Shown: positions 23,493 through 32,923, numbered from the stretch's first letter. The stretch is 64,000 nt of DNA from Cognatiluteimonas profundi (GCF_009792795.1 NZ_VKHQ01000004.1:616659-680658), one strand, 5' to 3'. The notes: a model not told the origin generated them from the sequence alone. Program-made: numbers and translations.

Positions 23493-24331
23493 TCGTGGAA
23501 GTTGCGCTGCTCCGGCAGTCGCGCCATGCGCAGCTGGAACAGCGTCTTGGTGACCAGCAGGCGTTCCTCGATGGGCTTGAGCACCAGGTCGTTGGCGCCC
23601 TCGCGCAGCAGGTTGCTCTGGTTGTCGCGGTTGGCATCGCCGGTCATCACCAGCACCGGCAATCGCCGCTTGCTGTAGCCGAATGCGCCGCGCACCTGGG
23701 AGAGCAGTTCGCGACCGCTCAGCGCGCCCTTCAGGTAGACGTCGGTGAGGACCAGGTCGGCGCCGATGTCCTCGCTGCCCAGCGACGCGTGCAGGTGTTC
23801 CAGCGCGCCTTCGACGTCGGTGAAATGATGCACCGCCATGCCGTGGCGCTCGAGCATGCGTTTGGTCGCCGCCGCCACCACGCGGCTGTCCTCGACGAAC
23901 AGCACGCGCGCACCGGGGACCGGCTCGGGTTGCACGTAGCCGCGGATGAAGGCCGCCAGCGCACTGTGCCCGAGCGCCTTGTCGAAATAATCGGTGACGT
24001 CGTCGCTCAGGCTGCGGTTTTCCAGGCGCGACTGCACGTCGCCGGAGACCACGATGACCGGAACGTAGCGCTGCCCACCGGCCTCGCGAACGGTGCGCGC
24101 GAGCGCCAGGCCGTCGCCATCGGGAAGCAGCAGCGACGTGGTCACCAGGTCGACGGTGCCGGCAGCCAGTGCCGCGCCGGCCTCGGCCAGGCCGCCGCAG
24201 GCGATCACCTCGACGTTCGGCAGCTCGCGCAGCAGTACGTCGCCGATCAGCTTGCGCACCAGCCGCGAGCCGTCGACCACCATGATGCGCGGCGAATCAT
24301 TGACGACGTGGCGCAGGTCGTGGGCGTCCAT
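23489..24331 (-). CDS. Response regulator with two receiver domains, no output domain
   Basis: 280 residues. REC1 covers about 14-132, REC2 about 142-262. REC2 has all phosphorylation residues (E147, D148, acceptor D197 in VLTDVYL, K252 in LKPI). In REC1 the acceptor position reads S66 ([13 protein letters not shown], where Asp is expected before the LPDGDG turn), while D20 and K118 remain, so REC1 is probably not phosphorylated. No DNA-binding or enzymatic domain follows. The ATG shares one base with the ftsX stop and its stop overlaps ung, so it is translated as part of the ftsEX unit. Its partner kinase is not in the window. Confidence 0.87.
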   Translation of the reverse strand: MDAHDLRHVVNDSPRIMVVDGSRLVRKLIGDVLLRELPNVEVIACGGLAEAGAALAAGTVDLVTTSLLLPDGDGLALARTVREAGGQRYVPVIVVSGDVQSRLENRSLSDDVTDYFDKALGHSALAAFIRGYVQPEPVPGARVLFVEDSRVVAAATKRMLERHGMAVHHFTDVEGALEHLHASLGSEDIGADLVLTDVYLKGALSGRELLSQVRGAFGYSKRRLPVLVMTGDANRDNQSNLLREGANDLVLKPIEERLLVTKTLFQLRMARLPEQRNFHE

Positions 24332-25296
24332 CAGGATTCCGTGGGGCGGGTCTGTCGCAGGTAGTGGCCGGTGACAATGCCGGCGCCGAGCCAGCCCAGC
24401 ACGGTGGCGCCGAGCACCACGCCGGCGGCGGTGGGCGGATCGAATCCTGCCAACTCGAAGTGGCTGCCATAGCTGGCTGCCAGGTCGGCGAGAGGCTGGC
24501 GCAACGCGAGTGCGGCAAGCGTCAGCAAACCGATCGCCAGCGCGCCCGCAGCCAGACCGTACCACGCGCCCAGATACAGGAAGGGCCGCCGGATGAAGCC
24601 ATCGGTGGCGCCCAGATGCTGCAGCACGCCGATCTCCTCGCGCCGCGACTGGATATCCAGCCGCACCGTGTTGCCCACGACCAGCAGCGCGCCCAGGCCC
24701 AGCAGCGTGCCGAGCACCAGCGCCACGCGGGTGCCGAAACGCAGCCAGCCATCCAGTCGGGTCCGCCACTGGGCGTCGTGCTGCACCAGGTCGGCTTCGG
24801 GCAGGCGCTGCAGCGAGGCCGCCAGCAGCGATTCGTCGCCACGCGGCGTGACGACGAGCAGGCTCGGCAGCGGATTGGCGGCGGCCGCGTCGATGGCTTC
24901 GCCCAAGCCGCCGGCGCGCAGTTCCGCGAGCCCCTGCTCGGGCGTGCGCAACTGCACCGCGCCGATGTCGCTGCGCGCGCGCAGGGTCGCGGCCAATGCC
25001 TGCGCGCGAGCGACGTCGACGTCGGGTTTGAGGAACACACTGATCTCGCGCGATTGCTCGACGTCACCGGAAAAGCGCGCCACGTTGGCCAGTACCAGCC
25101 ACAGGCCCAGGGGCAGGGCCAGCGCCACGGCCATCACGCCGACGGTCAGCGCGGTCGACCAGGGCTTGCGCGCCACGCGGCCGAGGCTGGCGATGAAACT
25201 GTAGAGATGGTGGTCGAGCCAGGTGCCGATGCGACCCGGCGGCCGCGACGGCGGCGCTCGGCGCGTGGCCGGTTCCACGGTGCCGGCCTCACGCAT
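24331..25296 (-). CDS. ftsX: Cell-division ABC transporter permease FtsX
   Basis: 321 residues. Cytoplasmic N-terminus, first membrane segment at about 50-70 (ALTVGVMAVALALPLGLWLVL), a periplasmic domain of about 100 residues, then three more segments, the FtsX topology. FtsEX activates murein hydrolases at the septum through periplasmic partners. It overlaps ftsE by 8 bp and the receiver protein gene by 1 bp. Confidence 0.95.
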   Translation of the reverse strand: MREAGTVEPATRRAPPSRPPGRIGTWLDHHLYSFIASLGRVARKPWSTALTVGVMAVALALPLGLWLVLANVARFSGDVEQSREISVFLKPDVDVARAQALAATLRARSDIGAVQLRTPEQGLAELRAGGLGEAIDAAAANPLPSLLVVTPRGDESLLAASLQRLPEADLVQHDAQWRTRLDGWLRFGTRVALVLGTLLGLGALLVVGNTVRLDIQSRREEIGVLQHLGATDGFIRRPFLYLGAWYGLAAGALAIGLLTLAALALRQPLADLAASYGSHFELAGFDPPTAAGVVLGATVLGWLGAGIVTGHYLRQTRPTES

Positions 25297-25978
25297 CGGC
25301 CAGGTCCTCGGGCGAGATGTCGTCGGCCAGGCATCCCTGTTCGAGCACCAGCACGCGCTTCTTCATGCGCCGGACGAGGCCAAGGTCATGGCTGGCCACC
25401 AGCACGCTGGTGCCGCGCTCGGGCAGCGAGGCGAACAGGGTCATGATTTCCGCCGACAGCGCGGGATCCAGGTTGCCAGTCGGCTCGTCGGCGACGAGCA
25501 GGCGCGGTTCGCCGACCAGCGCACGCGCGATGCCGACGCGTTGCTGCTCGCCGGCAGCCAGTTGCGTGGGCAGCGCCCGCTCGCGCGCGGCCAGGCCGAG
25601 CCGGTCGAGGATGCTGCGCACGCGCTTGCCGATCTCCGGCCGCCGCATGCCGCGCAGGATCAGGGGCAGGGCGACGTTCTCGAAGACGGTGCGGTCGGCC
25701 AGCAGGCGATGGTCCTGGAACACGACGCCGACTTCGCGCCGGTGCAGCGGCACGCGCCGCCCGCGGACCTTCAGCAGGTTGCGCTCGCCGAACAGGACGG
25801 CGCCGCGGCTGGGCCGCTCACCCAGGTGGATCAGCTTGAGCAGCGTGCTCTTGCCGGCGCCCGAGTGGCCAGTGACGAACAGCATCTCCCCGGCCTGCAC
25901 CTCGAAGCTGACGTCCGACAACGCCACATGTCCGCCCCGGTATTGCTTGCTGACATTGTCGAACCGCAACACGCTCAT
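25289..25978 (-). CDS. ftsE: Cell-division ATP-binding protein FtsE
   Basis: 229 residues. ABC ATPase partner of FtsX. Walker A is GHSGAGKST (37-45), Q-loop FQDHRLL, Walker B RLLVADEPTG, and the H-loop is VLVASHD. The ABC signature reads LAAGEQQRV rather than LSGGEQQRV, a departure from the canonical sequence. The ATG at 25978 (MSVLRFDNVSKQYRGG) is the family start; the frame is open further upstream without similarity. Confidence 0.95.
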   Translation of the reverse strand: MSVLRFDNVSKQYRGGHVALSDVSFEVQAGEMLFVTGHSGAGKSTLLKLIHLGERPSRGAVLFGERNLLKVRGRRVPLHRREVGVVFQDHRLLADRTVFENVALPLILRGMRRPEIGKRVRSILDRLGLAARERALPTQLAAGEQQRVGIARALVGEPRLLVADEPTGNLDPALSAEIMTLFASLPERGTSVLVASHDLGLVRRMKKRVLVLEQGCLADDISPEDLADA

Positions 25979-26128
25979 TCGCTCTTGCCCATGTGACGCG
26001 GGTGCCCCCGGAAAGCCGCTGGAAACCGGCGCGGCCGTGCAGACCTGGCCGCTGTCCCAGTATCTGCGGCGCGACCGGCATTGGCTAGCGCCAGCCGCGG
26101 CTGGGGGCGCCCCCGATGCCCACAAAAG

Positions 26129-26154
26129 CAAAGGCCCGGCATTGCCGGGCCCCT
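26129..26154 (-). terminator. Terminator of the GlsB-family gene
   Basis: GGCCCGGC / GCCGGGCC with a three-base loop, followed on the minus strand by CCTTTGCTTTTG. It ends the membrane-protein gene at 26177. Confidence 0.75.
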
Positions 26155-26176
26155 GCAATCGCGATGACGTGGACGC

Positions 26177-26446
26177 TCAGCGAACGCGGCCGCGACGGAA
26201 CAGGTTGACGATCGCCAGCAGGATGATGGCGCCGATCAGCGACGCGACCAGGCCCATGACGCTGAAGTCGCCGGTATTGGCGGTGCCCGAACCCAGCAGC
26301 GGGGCAATCAGCCAACCACCGAGGAACGAACCGACGATACCCACGACCACATTCAGGATGATGCCCTGCTGCGCATCGGTCTTCATGATCATGCTTGCCA
26401 GCCAGCCGATGATGCCGCCCACGATTAACCAGATAATGAAGTTCAT
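26177..26446 (-). CDS. GlsB/YeaQ/YmgE family membrane protein
   Basis: 89 residues with three hydrophobic, glycine-rich membrane helices (FIIWLIVGGIIGWLASMIM, ILNVVVGIVGSFLGGWLIAPLL, VMGLVASLIGAIILLAIVNLF) and a basic end FRRGRVR. This is the transglycosylase-associated-protein family, linked to general stress, with no defined activity. It has a good ribosome-binding site (AAGGAGTGGTGC before ATG) and its own terminator, so it is monocistronic. Confidence 0.9.
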   Translation of the reverse strand: MNFIIWLIVGGIIGWLASMIMKTDAQQGIILNVVVGIVGSFLGGWLIAPLLGSGTANTGDFSVMGLVASLIGAIILLAIVNLFRRGRVR

Positions 26447-26598
26447 GCACCACTCCTTGTAAAAGGGATTCCCGAAAGCTCCCCTCAGGTGGGGGCGGAG
26501 TCAGTCTGTATAGGCGGACGTGATGGGAACGTCAGCGGTTCAGCCCGGTGAAGCCGGGGCCCAAGGCGCCTCCCCCGGCCATCTGGAGTCATAGTCGA

Positions 26599-27963
26599 TC
26601 AATCGGCTGAATGCACGTCGCCCTGCAGCAATTGCAGCAGCGCGGCCCGCGGCAGCTTGCCGGTGTCGTTGCGCGGCAGGCAGGCCACCCGCTTCAGCGG
26701 GCGTGGCAGGAATACGGGGTCGATGGCGCGCCGCAGCGCGTTCAGGATCGTGGCCTCGTCGATGTCCGGGGCGACGACGAGCGCGGCGATCCGGCGGACG
26801 CCGCCGGCGTCGGGCGTGTCGAGCTGGAACATCACCGCGTCGCGCACGCCGGGCACTGCCTGGAGCTGGCGGGTGAGGTCGCCCAGCGAGGCGCGCTTGC
26901 CGGCGATCTCGAGCAGGTCGGCCTGTCGACCACGCAGGTGGAAGCGGCCATCGGCGGTCAATTCGACCAGATCGGCCAGCCCGACCGGCGCCGGCAGGTG
27001 CGGTGCCTGCACCAGGCTGCCATCGGGCTGGGGTTGCAGCTGCACGCCGGGCAGCGGCGTCCACGCGCTGTCGCGGGCGGTGCGCCGCCGCGCGATCACG
27101 CAGGTCTCGGTGGAGCCAAACAACTCGCGCACCTCGCAGCCAAAGCGCGCCTCGGCCGCGGCGGCGACCGTCGCCGGCAACGGTGCCGTCGCCGAGACGA
27201 TCCCGGCCAGTGGCGGCAACTGCACGCTGGATTCCACCAGCGCGCGCAGGTGCACCGGCGTCGTCACCAGCAGGCGCGGCGCCGATGCGCAGCGCAGTGC
27301 CTGCGCGATGTCCTCGGGGAAGAACGGCCGCGCGGCATGCACGGCGACGCCGCCCAGCAGCGGCAGCAGTACCGACATCTCCATGCCGTACATATGCTGC
27401 GCCGGCACGGTCGCCACCAGGTGCGCGGTGGCGCCTGCGGGCCACAGGTCCTGCAGCGCCGCGAGGTTCTGCGCGGTGCTGGCGCGGAAGCTGCGCCATG
27501 TCTTCGGATTGGGCCTGGGCTCGCCGGTGCTGCCCGAGGTGAAGCCGATCGCGACCAGGGCGTCGTCGTCCACCAGCAACGGATCGCCATCGAGCTCCGG
27601 CAGGACCTGCGGCATGCGCCAGTAGCGCGGCGGGGTTTCGTCCAGGTCGGCGTCGCCGATGCAGTAGCTGTCGGCATGCCGGCGCAGTTCGTCGCTGATC
27701 ACCGCCGGCGCCCGTGATGGCGGCAGCAGGGTCGTCTGCCCGCGCACGGCCACGGCGCAGAAGGCCACCAGGAAGCGGTAGCGGTCATCGCACAGGTTGA
27801 TCGCGTGGACGCCCGCGGGGAGCAGGGCGGCCACGGCGCGGACCTGGGCCTGGAAGGTCGCGAGCGTGACCTGGCGGCTGCCATCGAAGGCGATCGTGCG
27901 TCCGCCGATGCCGATCGCCAGCGGCGACGAGGCCGCGAGGCCGCCCTTGATGACTGCAGACAT
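26599..27963 (-). CDS. Acyl/aryl-AMP ligase (ANL family), aryl-polyene type
   Basis: 454 residues. An adenylate-forming enzyme with the P-loop GFTSGSTGEPRPNPKTW, the motif LFGSTETCVIARR and the hinge region RGRQADLLEIAGKRASLGDLT; the C-terminus ends RNDTGKLPRAALLQLL with the catalytic lysine in the TGKLPR motif. The P-loop continuation PNPKTW, rather than a lysine directly after the glycines, is what I recall from AMP ligases of aryl polyene or xanthomonadin pigment clusters. It would activate a hydroxyaryl or fatty acid for loading on an ACP. The gene is divergent from a phosphopantetheinyl transferase. Substrate is inference. Confidence 0.8.
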   Translation of the reverse strand: MSAVIKGGLAASSPLAIGIGGRTIAFDGSRQVTLATFQAQVRAVAALLPAGVHAINLCDDRYRFLVAFCAVAVRGQTTLLPPSRAPAVISDELRRHADSYCIGDADLDETPPRYWRMPQVLPELDGDPLLVDDDALVAIGFTSGSTGEPRPNPKTWRSFRASTAQNLAALQDLWPAGATAHLVATVPAQHMYGMEMSVLLPLLGGVAVHAARPFFPEDIAQALRCASAPRLLVTTPVHLRALVESSVQLPPLAGIVSATAPLPATVAAAAEARFGCEVRELFGSTETCVIARRRTARDSAWTPLPGVQLQPQPDGSLVQAPHLPAPVGLADLVELTADGRFHLRGRQADLLEIAGKRASLGDLTRQLQAVPGVRDAVMFQLDTPDAGGVRRIAALVVAPDIDEATILNALRRAIDPVFLPRPLKRVACLPRNDTGKLPRAALLQLLQGDVHSAD

Positions 27964-28046
27964 AATCCCGATCCGTCCTCGCGGCCACGGCCGCTTGCCT
28001 GTGGATACTTTACGCTGCGACCCCCGCCCGCCTCCAAATCGAACCG

Positions 28047-28631
28047 ATGGTGACAACTCCCCCGCTGCCGCCCACCGTGCGCCATGCATGGCTTGCGCAC
28101 CCCCACGGCACGCCGTCGGAGCCCGTCGTCCGCGAATGGCTGGGCGCGCAACTGGGCTGCGCGCCGGATGACGTCGCGCTGGTCCGCGACGTGCTCGGAC
28201 GCCCGCGGCTCGGCGCGATGCAGTCCCGCCATGACGTCAACTGGAGCCACAGTGGCGACGGCCTGCTGATCGCGCTGGGCGAAGGAGTCGCCATTGGCGC
28301 CGACCTGGAGCACCTGTGCCCGCGGCCGCGCGCACTGGATATCGCCCGGCGTTTCCTCGCCGGCGCCGAGGCCGATTGGCTGGCCGCGTTGCCCGAGCAG
28401 GCACGACCGCTGGCCTTCACCCGGCTGTGGTGCGCCAAGGAAGCCGTGCTCAAGGCGCATGGCCGCGGGCTGGCGTTCGGGCTGGACAAGCTGGCCTTCG
28501 CCGAAGCGGACGGCGCGCTCGCGCTGGTCGAGTGCGACCGCGCGCTGGGCGTCCCGCAGGACTGGTCGCTGCACGAGTTCGAGCCGCATCCGGGCTACCG
28601 GGCGGCGTTGGCCTGGCGCGCGCGGACATGA
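28047..28631 (+). CDS. 4'-phosphopantetheinyl transferase (Sfp/HetI type)
   Basis: 194 residues. It transfers phosphopantetheine from CoA to carrier-protein serines. The two family motifs are IGADLEHL (Mg-binding Asp/Glu) and [19 protein letters not shown] (WxxKEA). The protein is short for the Sfp group, near the HetI/AcpT size. It is divergent from the AMP ligase and its stop overlaps the rsmG start by four bases. In xanthomonads such an enzyme serves pigment and polyketide carrier proteins, though no ACP gene is in the window. Confidence 0.9.
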   Translation: MVTTPPLPPTVRHAWLAHPHGTPSEPVVREWLGAQLGCAPDDVALVRDVLGRPRLGAMQSRHDVNWSHSGDGLLIALGEGVAIGADLEHLCPRPRALDIARRFLAGAEADWLAALPEQARPLAFTRLWCAKEAVLKAHGRGLAFGLDKLAFAEADGALALVECDRALGVPQDWSLHEFEPHPGYRAALAWRART

Positions 28632-29257
28632 GCGACGCGGCCAGCATCGAAGCCGGTCTCGCCACCGGACTGGTCGCCCTGGGCCTGCCGCCGTCGCTGG
28701 CAGCGCCGCTGCAGGCCTACCTGGCGCTGCTCGATCGCTGGAACCGCACCTACAACCTCACCGCCATCCGCGATCCGCGCGAGATGGTGACCAAGCACGT
28801 GCTGGATTCGCTGGCCATGCATGGCTTCGTGGATGACGGCTCGCTCGCGGACCTGGGAACCGGCGCCGGCCTGCCCGGCATCCCGCTGGCGATCGCGAAT
28901 CCCGCCCTGCAGGTGACGCTGGTCGAATCCAGCGGCAAGAAGGCGCGCTTCCTGCGCGAAGCGGCGCGTTCACTGCAACTGGGCAACGTGCGCGTGGCGG
29001 AGTCGCGCATCGAGACGCTGGGCGAAGCTGGCGCCTACGACGCCATCACCGCACGCGCCCTCGCCACGTTGCCGCTGATCCTGGAACTGGGCGGACACCT
29101 GCTCAAGCCGGATGGCCGCCTGCTGGCGATGAAAGGCGTGGTGCCGGACGACGAGATCGCGGCATTGCCGCCGGGATGGCGGGTCGAGGCAGTGCATGCG
29201 CTGGCGGTGCCGGGCCTGGACGCCGAGCGCCACCTGGTGGTGGTCGTCCGCGATTGA
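28628..29257 (+). CDS. rsmG: 16S rRNA (guanine-527-N7)-methyltransferase RsmG
   Basis: 209 residues. It methylates G527 of 16S rRNA. The SAM-binding motif is [17 protein letters not shown] (about 74-90), preceded by the characteristic [25 protein letters not shown]. The ATG overlaps the phosphopantetheinyl transferase stop (ATGA). It precedes parA-parB, as in the gidB-parA-parB order, but mnmG and dnaA are not present here. Confidence 0.96.
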   Translation: MSDAASIEAGLATGLVALGLPPSLAAPLQAYLALLDRWNRTYNLTAIRDPREMVTKHVLDSLAMHGFVDDGSLADLGTGAGLPGIPLAIANPALQVTLVESSGKKARFLREAARSLQLGNVRVAESRIETLGEAGAYDAITARALATLPLILELGGHLLKPDGRLLAMKGVVPDDEIAALPPGWRVEAVHALAVPGLDAERHLVVVVRD

Positions 29258-29384
29258 GCCGCAGCAACTGCGGGCGCGCCGCGGTATTGGCGCCCGGCGC
29301 AAGCGCGTCGTTTCGCGGCGCGGCATAATCGCCCGTCCGGTGTCGCATGGCCGGCTCCTTCGCATCCGAGGCACCATCGCGCCC

Positions 29385-30203
29385 ATGGCCCGCATCATTG
29401 CTGTCGCCAACCAGAAAGGCGGAGTCGGCAAGACCACGACCGCCGTCAACCTGGCCGCGGCGCTGGCACGCACCCCGCAACGCGTGTTGCTGGTCGACCT
29501 GGATGCGCAGGGCAACGCGACCATGGGCAGCGGCATCGACAAGCGCGAACTGGCCGCGTCCAGTTGCGACGTGCTGATGGAGGAACAGACCGCCGACGTC
29601 GCCATCGTCACCACGCCCGAAGGCTTCGACCTGCTGCCGGGCAACAGCGAGCTGACCGCGGCCGAGATCGAGCTGATGGACGCCGAGGGCCGCGAGCAGC
29701 GGCTCAAGCGCGCGCTGGATCCGCTGCGCGACCGCTACGACTTCATCCTCATCGATTGCCCGCCGGCGCTGTCGCTGCTGACGCTCAACGCGCTCACCGC
29801 GGCCGACAGCGTGCTGGTGCCGATGCAGTGCGAGTACTACGCGCTCGAAGGCCTGACCTCGCTGCTGCAGACGATCGACGCGCTCAAGGGCCGGCTCAAT
29901 CCGCAGCTGGAAGTCGAAGGCGTGCTGCGCACGATGTTCGACGTTCGCAACAACCTCGCCAACGCGGTGTCGGCCGAACTCATCAAGCATTTCGGCGACA
30001 AGGTCTTCCGCACGATCGTGCCGCGCAACGTGCGCCTGGCCGAGGCACCGAGCCACGGCCAGAGCATCGTGGGCTACGACAAGGCATCGCGTGGCGCGGT
30101 CGCCTACCTCGGCCTGGCCGGGGAAGTCCTGCGCCACCAGCGCGAGCGCCAGCAGCGCGCGCCGACCACCGGGAAACGCAACACGATGGAGACCACCGCA
30201 TGA
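29385..30203 (+). CDS. parA: Chromosome-partitioning ATPase ParA (Soj)
   Basis: 272 residues. Deviant Walker A KGGVGKTT (11-18), DLDAQGNAT switch and the PPALSLLTLNAL motif mark a chromosomal ParA without an N-terminal helix-turn-helix. It segregates the origin region together with ParB bound at parS. The ATG at 29385 gives the usual MARIIAVANQKGG; the open frame upstream belongs to the rsmG 3' region. It overlaps parB by four bases. Confidence 0.97.
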   Translation: MARIIAVANQKGGVGKTTTAVNLAAALARTPQRVLLVDLDAQGNATMGSGIDKRELAASSCDVLMEEQTADVAIVTTPEGFDLLPGNSELTAAEIELMDAEGREQRLKRALDPLRDRYDFILIDCPPALSLLTLNALTAADSVLVPMQCEYYALEGLTSLLQTIDALKGRLNPQLEVEGVLRTMFDVRNNLANAVSAELIKHFGDKVFRTIVPRNVRLAEAPSHGQSIVGYDKASRGAVAYLGLAGEVLRHQRERQQRAPTTGKRNTMETTA

Positions 30204-31129
30204 CCACGGCAAAAGGCGCGCCAGCGAAGGCCGCGCCGGCGAAGAAGCGCGGCCTGGGTCGTGGACTGGAGGCGTTACTGGGGCCCAAGGGCGCCGCGCA
30301 GGCACCGGTGCTCGAGGCCACGCCCGCCGACACGCTGCGCAACCTGCCGGTCGATGCGCTGGCGCCGGGCAAGTACCAGCCGCGCAAGACCATGGACCAG
30401 GACAAGCTCGCCGAGCTCGCCGAGTCGATCCGCGCGCAGGGCGTGATCCAGCCGATCGTGGTGCGCGACCTGGGCGGACAGCGCTACGAGATCATCGCCG
30501 GCGAGCGTCGCTGGCGTGCATCGCAACTGGCCGGGCTGACCGAGATCCCGGTGGTGCTGCGCGAGGTCGACGACCGCACCGTCGTCGCCATGGCGCTGAT
30601 CGAGAACATCCAGCGCGAGGACCTCAACCCACTGGAGGAAGCCAGCGCGCTGCAGCGGCTGATCGACGAATTCGACCTGACCCACGCCCAGGCCGCCGAT
30701 GCCGTCGGCCGTTCGCGCGCCGCGGTGTCCAACCTGCTGCGCCTGCTCGAACTGCCCAAGGAAATCCGCGTGCTGGTCGATACCCGCGCGCTGGAGATGG
30801 GCCATGCGCGCGCGCTGCTGACGCTGGCGCCTGCGGCGGCGATCGCGCTGGCGCGACAGGCCGCCGACAACGGCTGGTCCGTGCGCGAGGTGGAACACCG
30901 CGTGCAGCAATTGGCGTCCGGCAAGCTTCCGGCCAGCAGCAGGGCCAAGCCGGCCAAGGCCCGCCCGCACGCCGACATCGTCACGCTGGAGCGCGAGTTG
31001 TCCGAGTCGCTGGGCACCAGCGTCAACGTGCTGCACGGACGCGCGGGGCGCGGCCGGCTGGTGATCCACTACAGCGACCTGCAATCCCTCGATGGCGTGC
31101 TGGAGCGGCTGCGTGGCACCAAGCCCTGA
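30200..31129 (+). CDS. parB: Chromosome-partitioning protein ParB
   Basis: 309 residues. The N-terminus has a K/A/P-rich leader and the ParA-activating GLGRGLEALLG. The CTP-binding ParB domain carries GERRWRAS, and is followed by ENIQREDLNPLEEA, a helix-turn-helix (THAQAADAVGRSRAAVSNLLRLL) and a C-terminal dimerisation region. I looked for the parS consensus (TGTTTCACGTGAAACA type) and saw none in the window. Confidence 0.97.
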   Translation: MTTAKGAPAKAAPAKKRGLGRGLEALLGPKGAAQAPVLEATPADTLRNLPVDALAPGKYQPRKTMDQDKLAELAESIRAQGVIQPIVVRDLGGQRYEIIAGERRWRASQLAGLTEIPVVLREVDDRTVVAMALIENIQREDLNPLEEASALQRLIDEFDLTHAQAADAVGRSRAAVSNLLRLLELPKEIRVLVDTRALEMGHARALLTLAPAAAIALARQAADNGWSVREVEHRVQQLASGKLPASSRAKPAKARPHADIVTLERELSESLGTSVNVLHGRAGRGRLVIHYSDLQSLDGVLERLRGTKP

Positions 31130-31235
31130 CAATGGGGCAGGCGCCAGCTGACATCGGCTGCATGATCCATCCGGCACCATGGCGCTGGACCCGGCGCGCT
31201 GCCGGGTCGTCTTCGAACAGGCAGGAGCAATTCGC

Positions 31236-32201
31236 ATGACCATCCTGGTCACCGGCGCCGCCGGTTTCATCGGGTCCTACGTCTGTCGCGCCCTGCAGGC
31301 GCGCGGCGACGCGGTCGTCGGCCTGGACAACTTCAACGATTACTACGATCCGCGGATCAAGCGCGATCGCGTTGCCGCGCTGTGCCCGGACGTCGACATC
31401 CGCGCGCTGGACCTGGCCGACCGCGACGGACTGGCGGCCCTGTTCGACACGGTCGCGCCGACCCGCGTCGTGCACCTGGCGGCGCAGGCCGGCGTGCGCT
31501 ATTCGATCACCAATCCGCACGTGTACATCGAGAGCAACCTGGTGGGTTTCGCCAACCTGCTGGAACTATGCCGGCACCACGGCGTCGAGCATCTCGCCTA
31601 TGCGAGCTCGTCCTCGGTCTACGGCGATTCGGCGACACCGCCGTTCTCGGAGGACCAGCGCGTCGACAAGCCGCGTTCGCTGTACGCGGCGACCAAGGCC
31701 GCGAACGAGTTGATGGCGCACACCTATGCGCACCTGTACGGCCTGCATGCCACCGGCCTGCGCTTCTTCACCGTGTATGGGCCCTGGGGTCGCCCGGACA
31801 TGGCGCCGCTGCTGTTTTCGCGCGCGGTGCTCGCCGGGCGGCCGATCGAGGTGTTCAACTTCGGCAGGATGCGGCGCGACTTCACCTGCATCGACGACAT
31901 CGTCGCCGGCGTGCTGGGCGCGCTCGACCACCCGTCGCCGGAATCACCGCCGCATCGCGTGTTCAACCTCGGCAACCACACCCCGGTCGAACTGGAGCAC
32001 TTCATCGACGTCATCGCGCAGGCGGCCGGCAGGCCCGCGGAAAAGATCTACCAGCCGATGCAGCCCGGTGACATGGTGGAGACCATGGCCGATACCTCGC
32101 GCGCGCACGCGGCGTTCGGCTTCGAGCCGTCGACGCCGATCGAGGTCGGCCTGCCGCGCGTGGTCGACTGGTGTCGTGACTACTTCGGTGCGGCCGCATG
32201 A
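31236..32201 (+). CDS. NAD-dependent nucleotide-sugar epimerase (UDP-glucuronate 4-epimerase type)
   Basis: 321 residues, extended SDR. NAD-binding TGAAGFIG (6-13), DNFNDYYDPRIKRDR (31-45, typical of UDP-glucuronate 4-epimerases), serines 124-127 and the catalytic YxxxK (Y150, K154). The ATG at 31236 has a ribosome-binding site (CAGGAG); a start at 31179 is less likely. The gene overlaps the glycosyltransferase by four bases, so its product probably feeds a sugar into an envelope glycan made by the next two genes. Exact sugar uncertain. Confidence 0.85.
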   Translation: MTILVTGAAGFIGSYVCRALQARGDAVVGLDNFNDYYDPRIKRDRVAALCPDVDIRALDLADRDGLAALFDTVAPTRVVHLAAQAGVRYSITNPHVYIESNLVGFANLLELCRHHGVEHLAYASSSSVYGDSATPPFSEDQRVDKPRSLYAATKAANELMAHTYAHLYGLHATGLRFFTVYGPWGRPDMAPLLFSRAVLAGRPIEVFNFGRMRRDFTCIDDIVAGVLGALDHPSPESPPHRVFNLGNHTPVELEHFIDVIAQAAGRPAEKIYQPMQPGDMVETMADTSRAHAAFGFEPSTPIEVGLPRVVDWCRDYFGAAA

Positions 32202-32923
32202 GCACTCCACAGCTGTCGGTCGTCGTGCCGGTGTTCAACGAGCAGGACAATGTCGCCCCGCTGGTCGGCGAGATCGTGTCCGCGCTGCGCGGCAAGGCCG
32301 ATTTCGAGATCGTGTATGTCGACGATCATTCGCGCGATGCCACGCTGGCGACGCTGCAGCGGTTGCGCGCCGACGTTCCCGAGCTGCGCGTGTTGCGGCA
32401 CGGGGTGCAGAGCGGGCAGAGCACGGCGATCCGCAACGGCGTCAAGGCCGCGCGCGGCGCCTGGATCGCGACCCTCGACGGCGACGGGCAGAACGATCCG
32501 GCCGACATCCCCAAGCTGCTCGACGAACGCGCGCGCACCGACGGCAACGTGAAGCTGTTCGCCGGCTGGCGCGTGCACCGCCAGGATTCGGGCAGCAAGC
32601 GCTGGGCATCGAAGCTGGCCAATGCCATCCGTGCGCGGATGCTGCGCGACGACACGCCCGATACCGGTTGCGGGATCAAGCTGTTCGAGCGCGCGGCCTT
32701 CCTCGACCTGCCCTACTTCGACCACATGCATCGTTACCTGCCGGCGCTGATGCAGCGTGCCGGCTGGACGACCGTCAGCGTGCCGGTGCACCACCGCGCG
32801 CGCTCCACCGGCGTGTCCAAGTACAACAACCTCAATCGCGCGCTGGTGGGCATCGCCGACCTGCGCGGCGTCGGCTGGCTGATCCGCCGGGCCAGGGTCA
32901 CCGCGGTCGAGGAACTGCCGTGA
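32198..32923 (+). CDS. Family 2 glycosyltransferase (polyprenyl-phosphate sugar synthase type)
   Basis: 241 residues. GT-A fold: LSVVVPVFNEQDNV at the start, VYVDDHSRDAT, and the metal-binding DGDGQNDP at about 93-100. It lacks C-terminal membrane helices, so it resembles dolichol-phosphate mannose synthase-like enzymes without the anchor. It likely makes a polyprenyl-phosphate-linked sugar at the inner membrane, with the LAB_N protein as a membrane partner. Coupled by ATGA upstream and GTGA downstream. Confidence 0.87.
   Translation: MSTPQLSVVVPVFNEQDNVAPLVGEIVSALRGKADFEIVYVDDHSRDATLATLQRLRADVPELRVLRHGVQSGQSTAIRNGVKAARGAWIATLDGDGQNDPADIPKLLDERARTDGNVKLFAGWRVHRQDSGSKRWASKLANAIRARMLRDDTPDTGCGIKLFERAAFLDLPYFDHMHRYLPALMQRAGWTTVSVPVHHRARSTGVSKYNNLNRALVGIADLRGVGWLIRRARVTAVEELP

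Noticed and set aside
28628-31129. Chromosomal origin next to rsmG-parA-parB, or a parS site
   Set aside because: No dnaA, mnmG or rpmH is nearby and I found no sequence resembling the parS consensus, so I do not call an origin or parS here.
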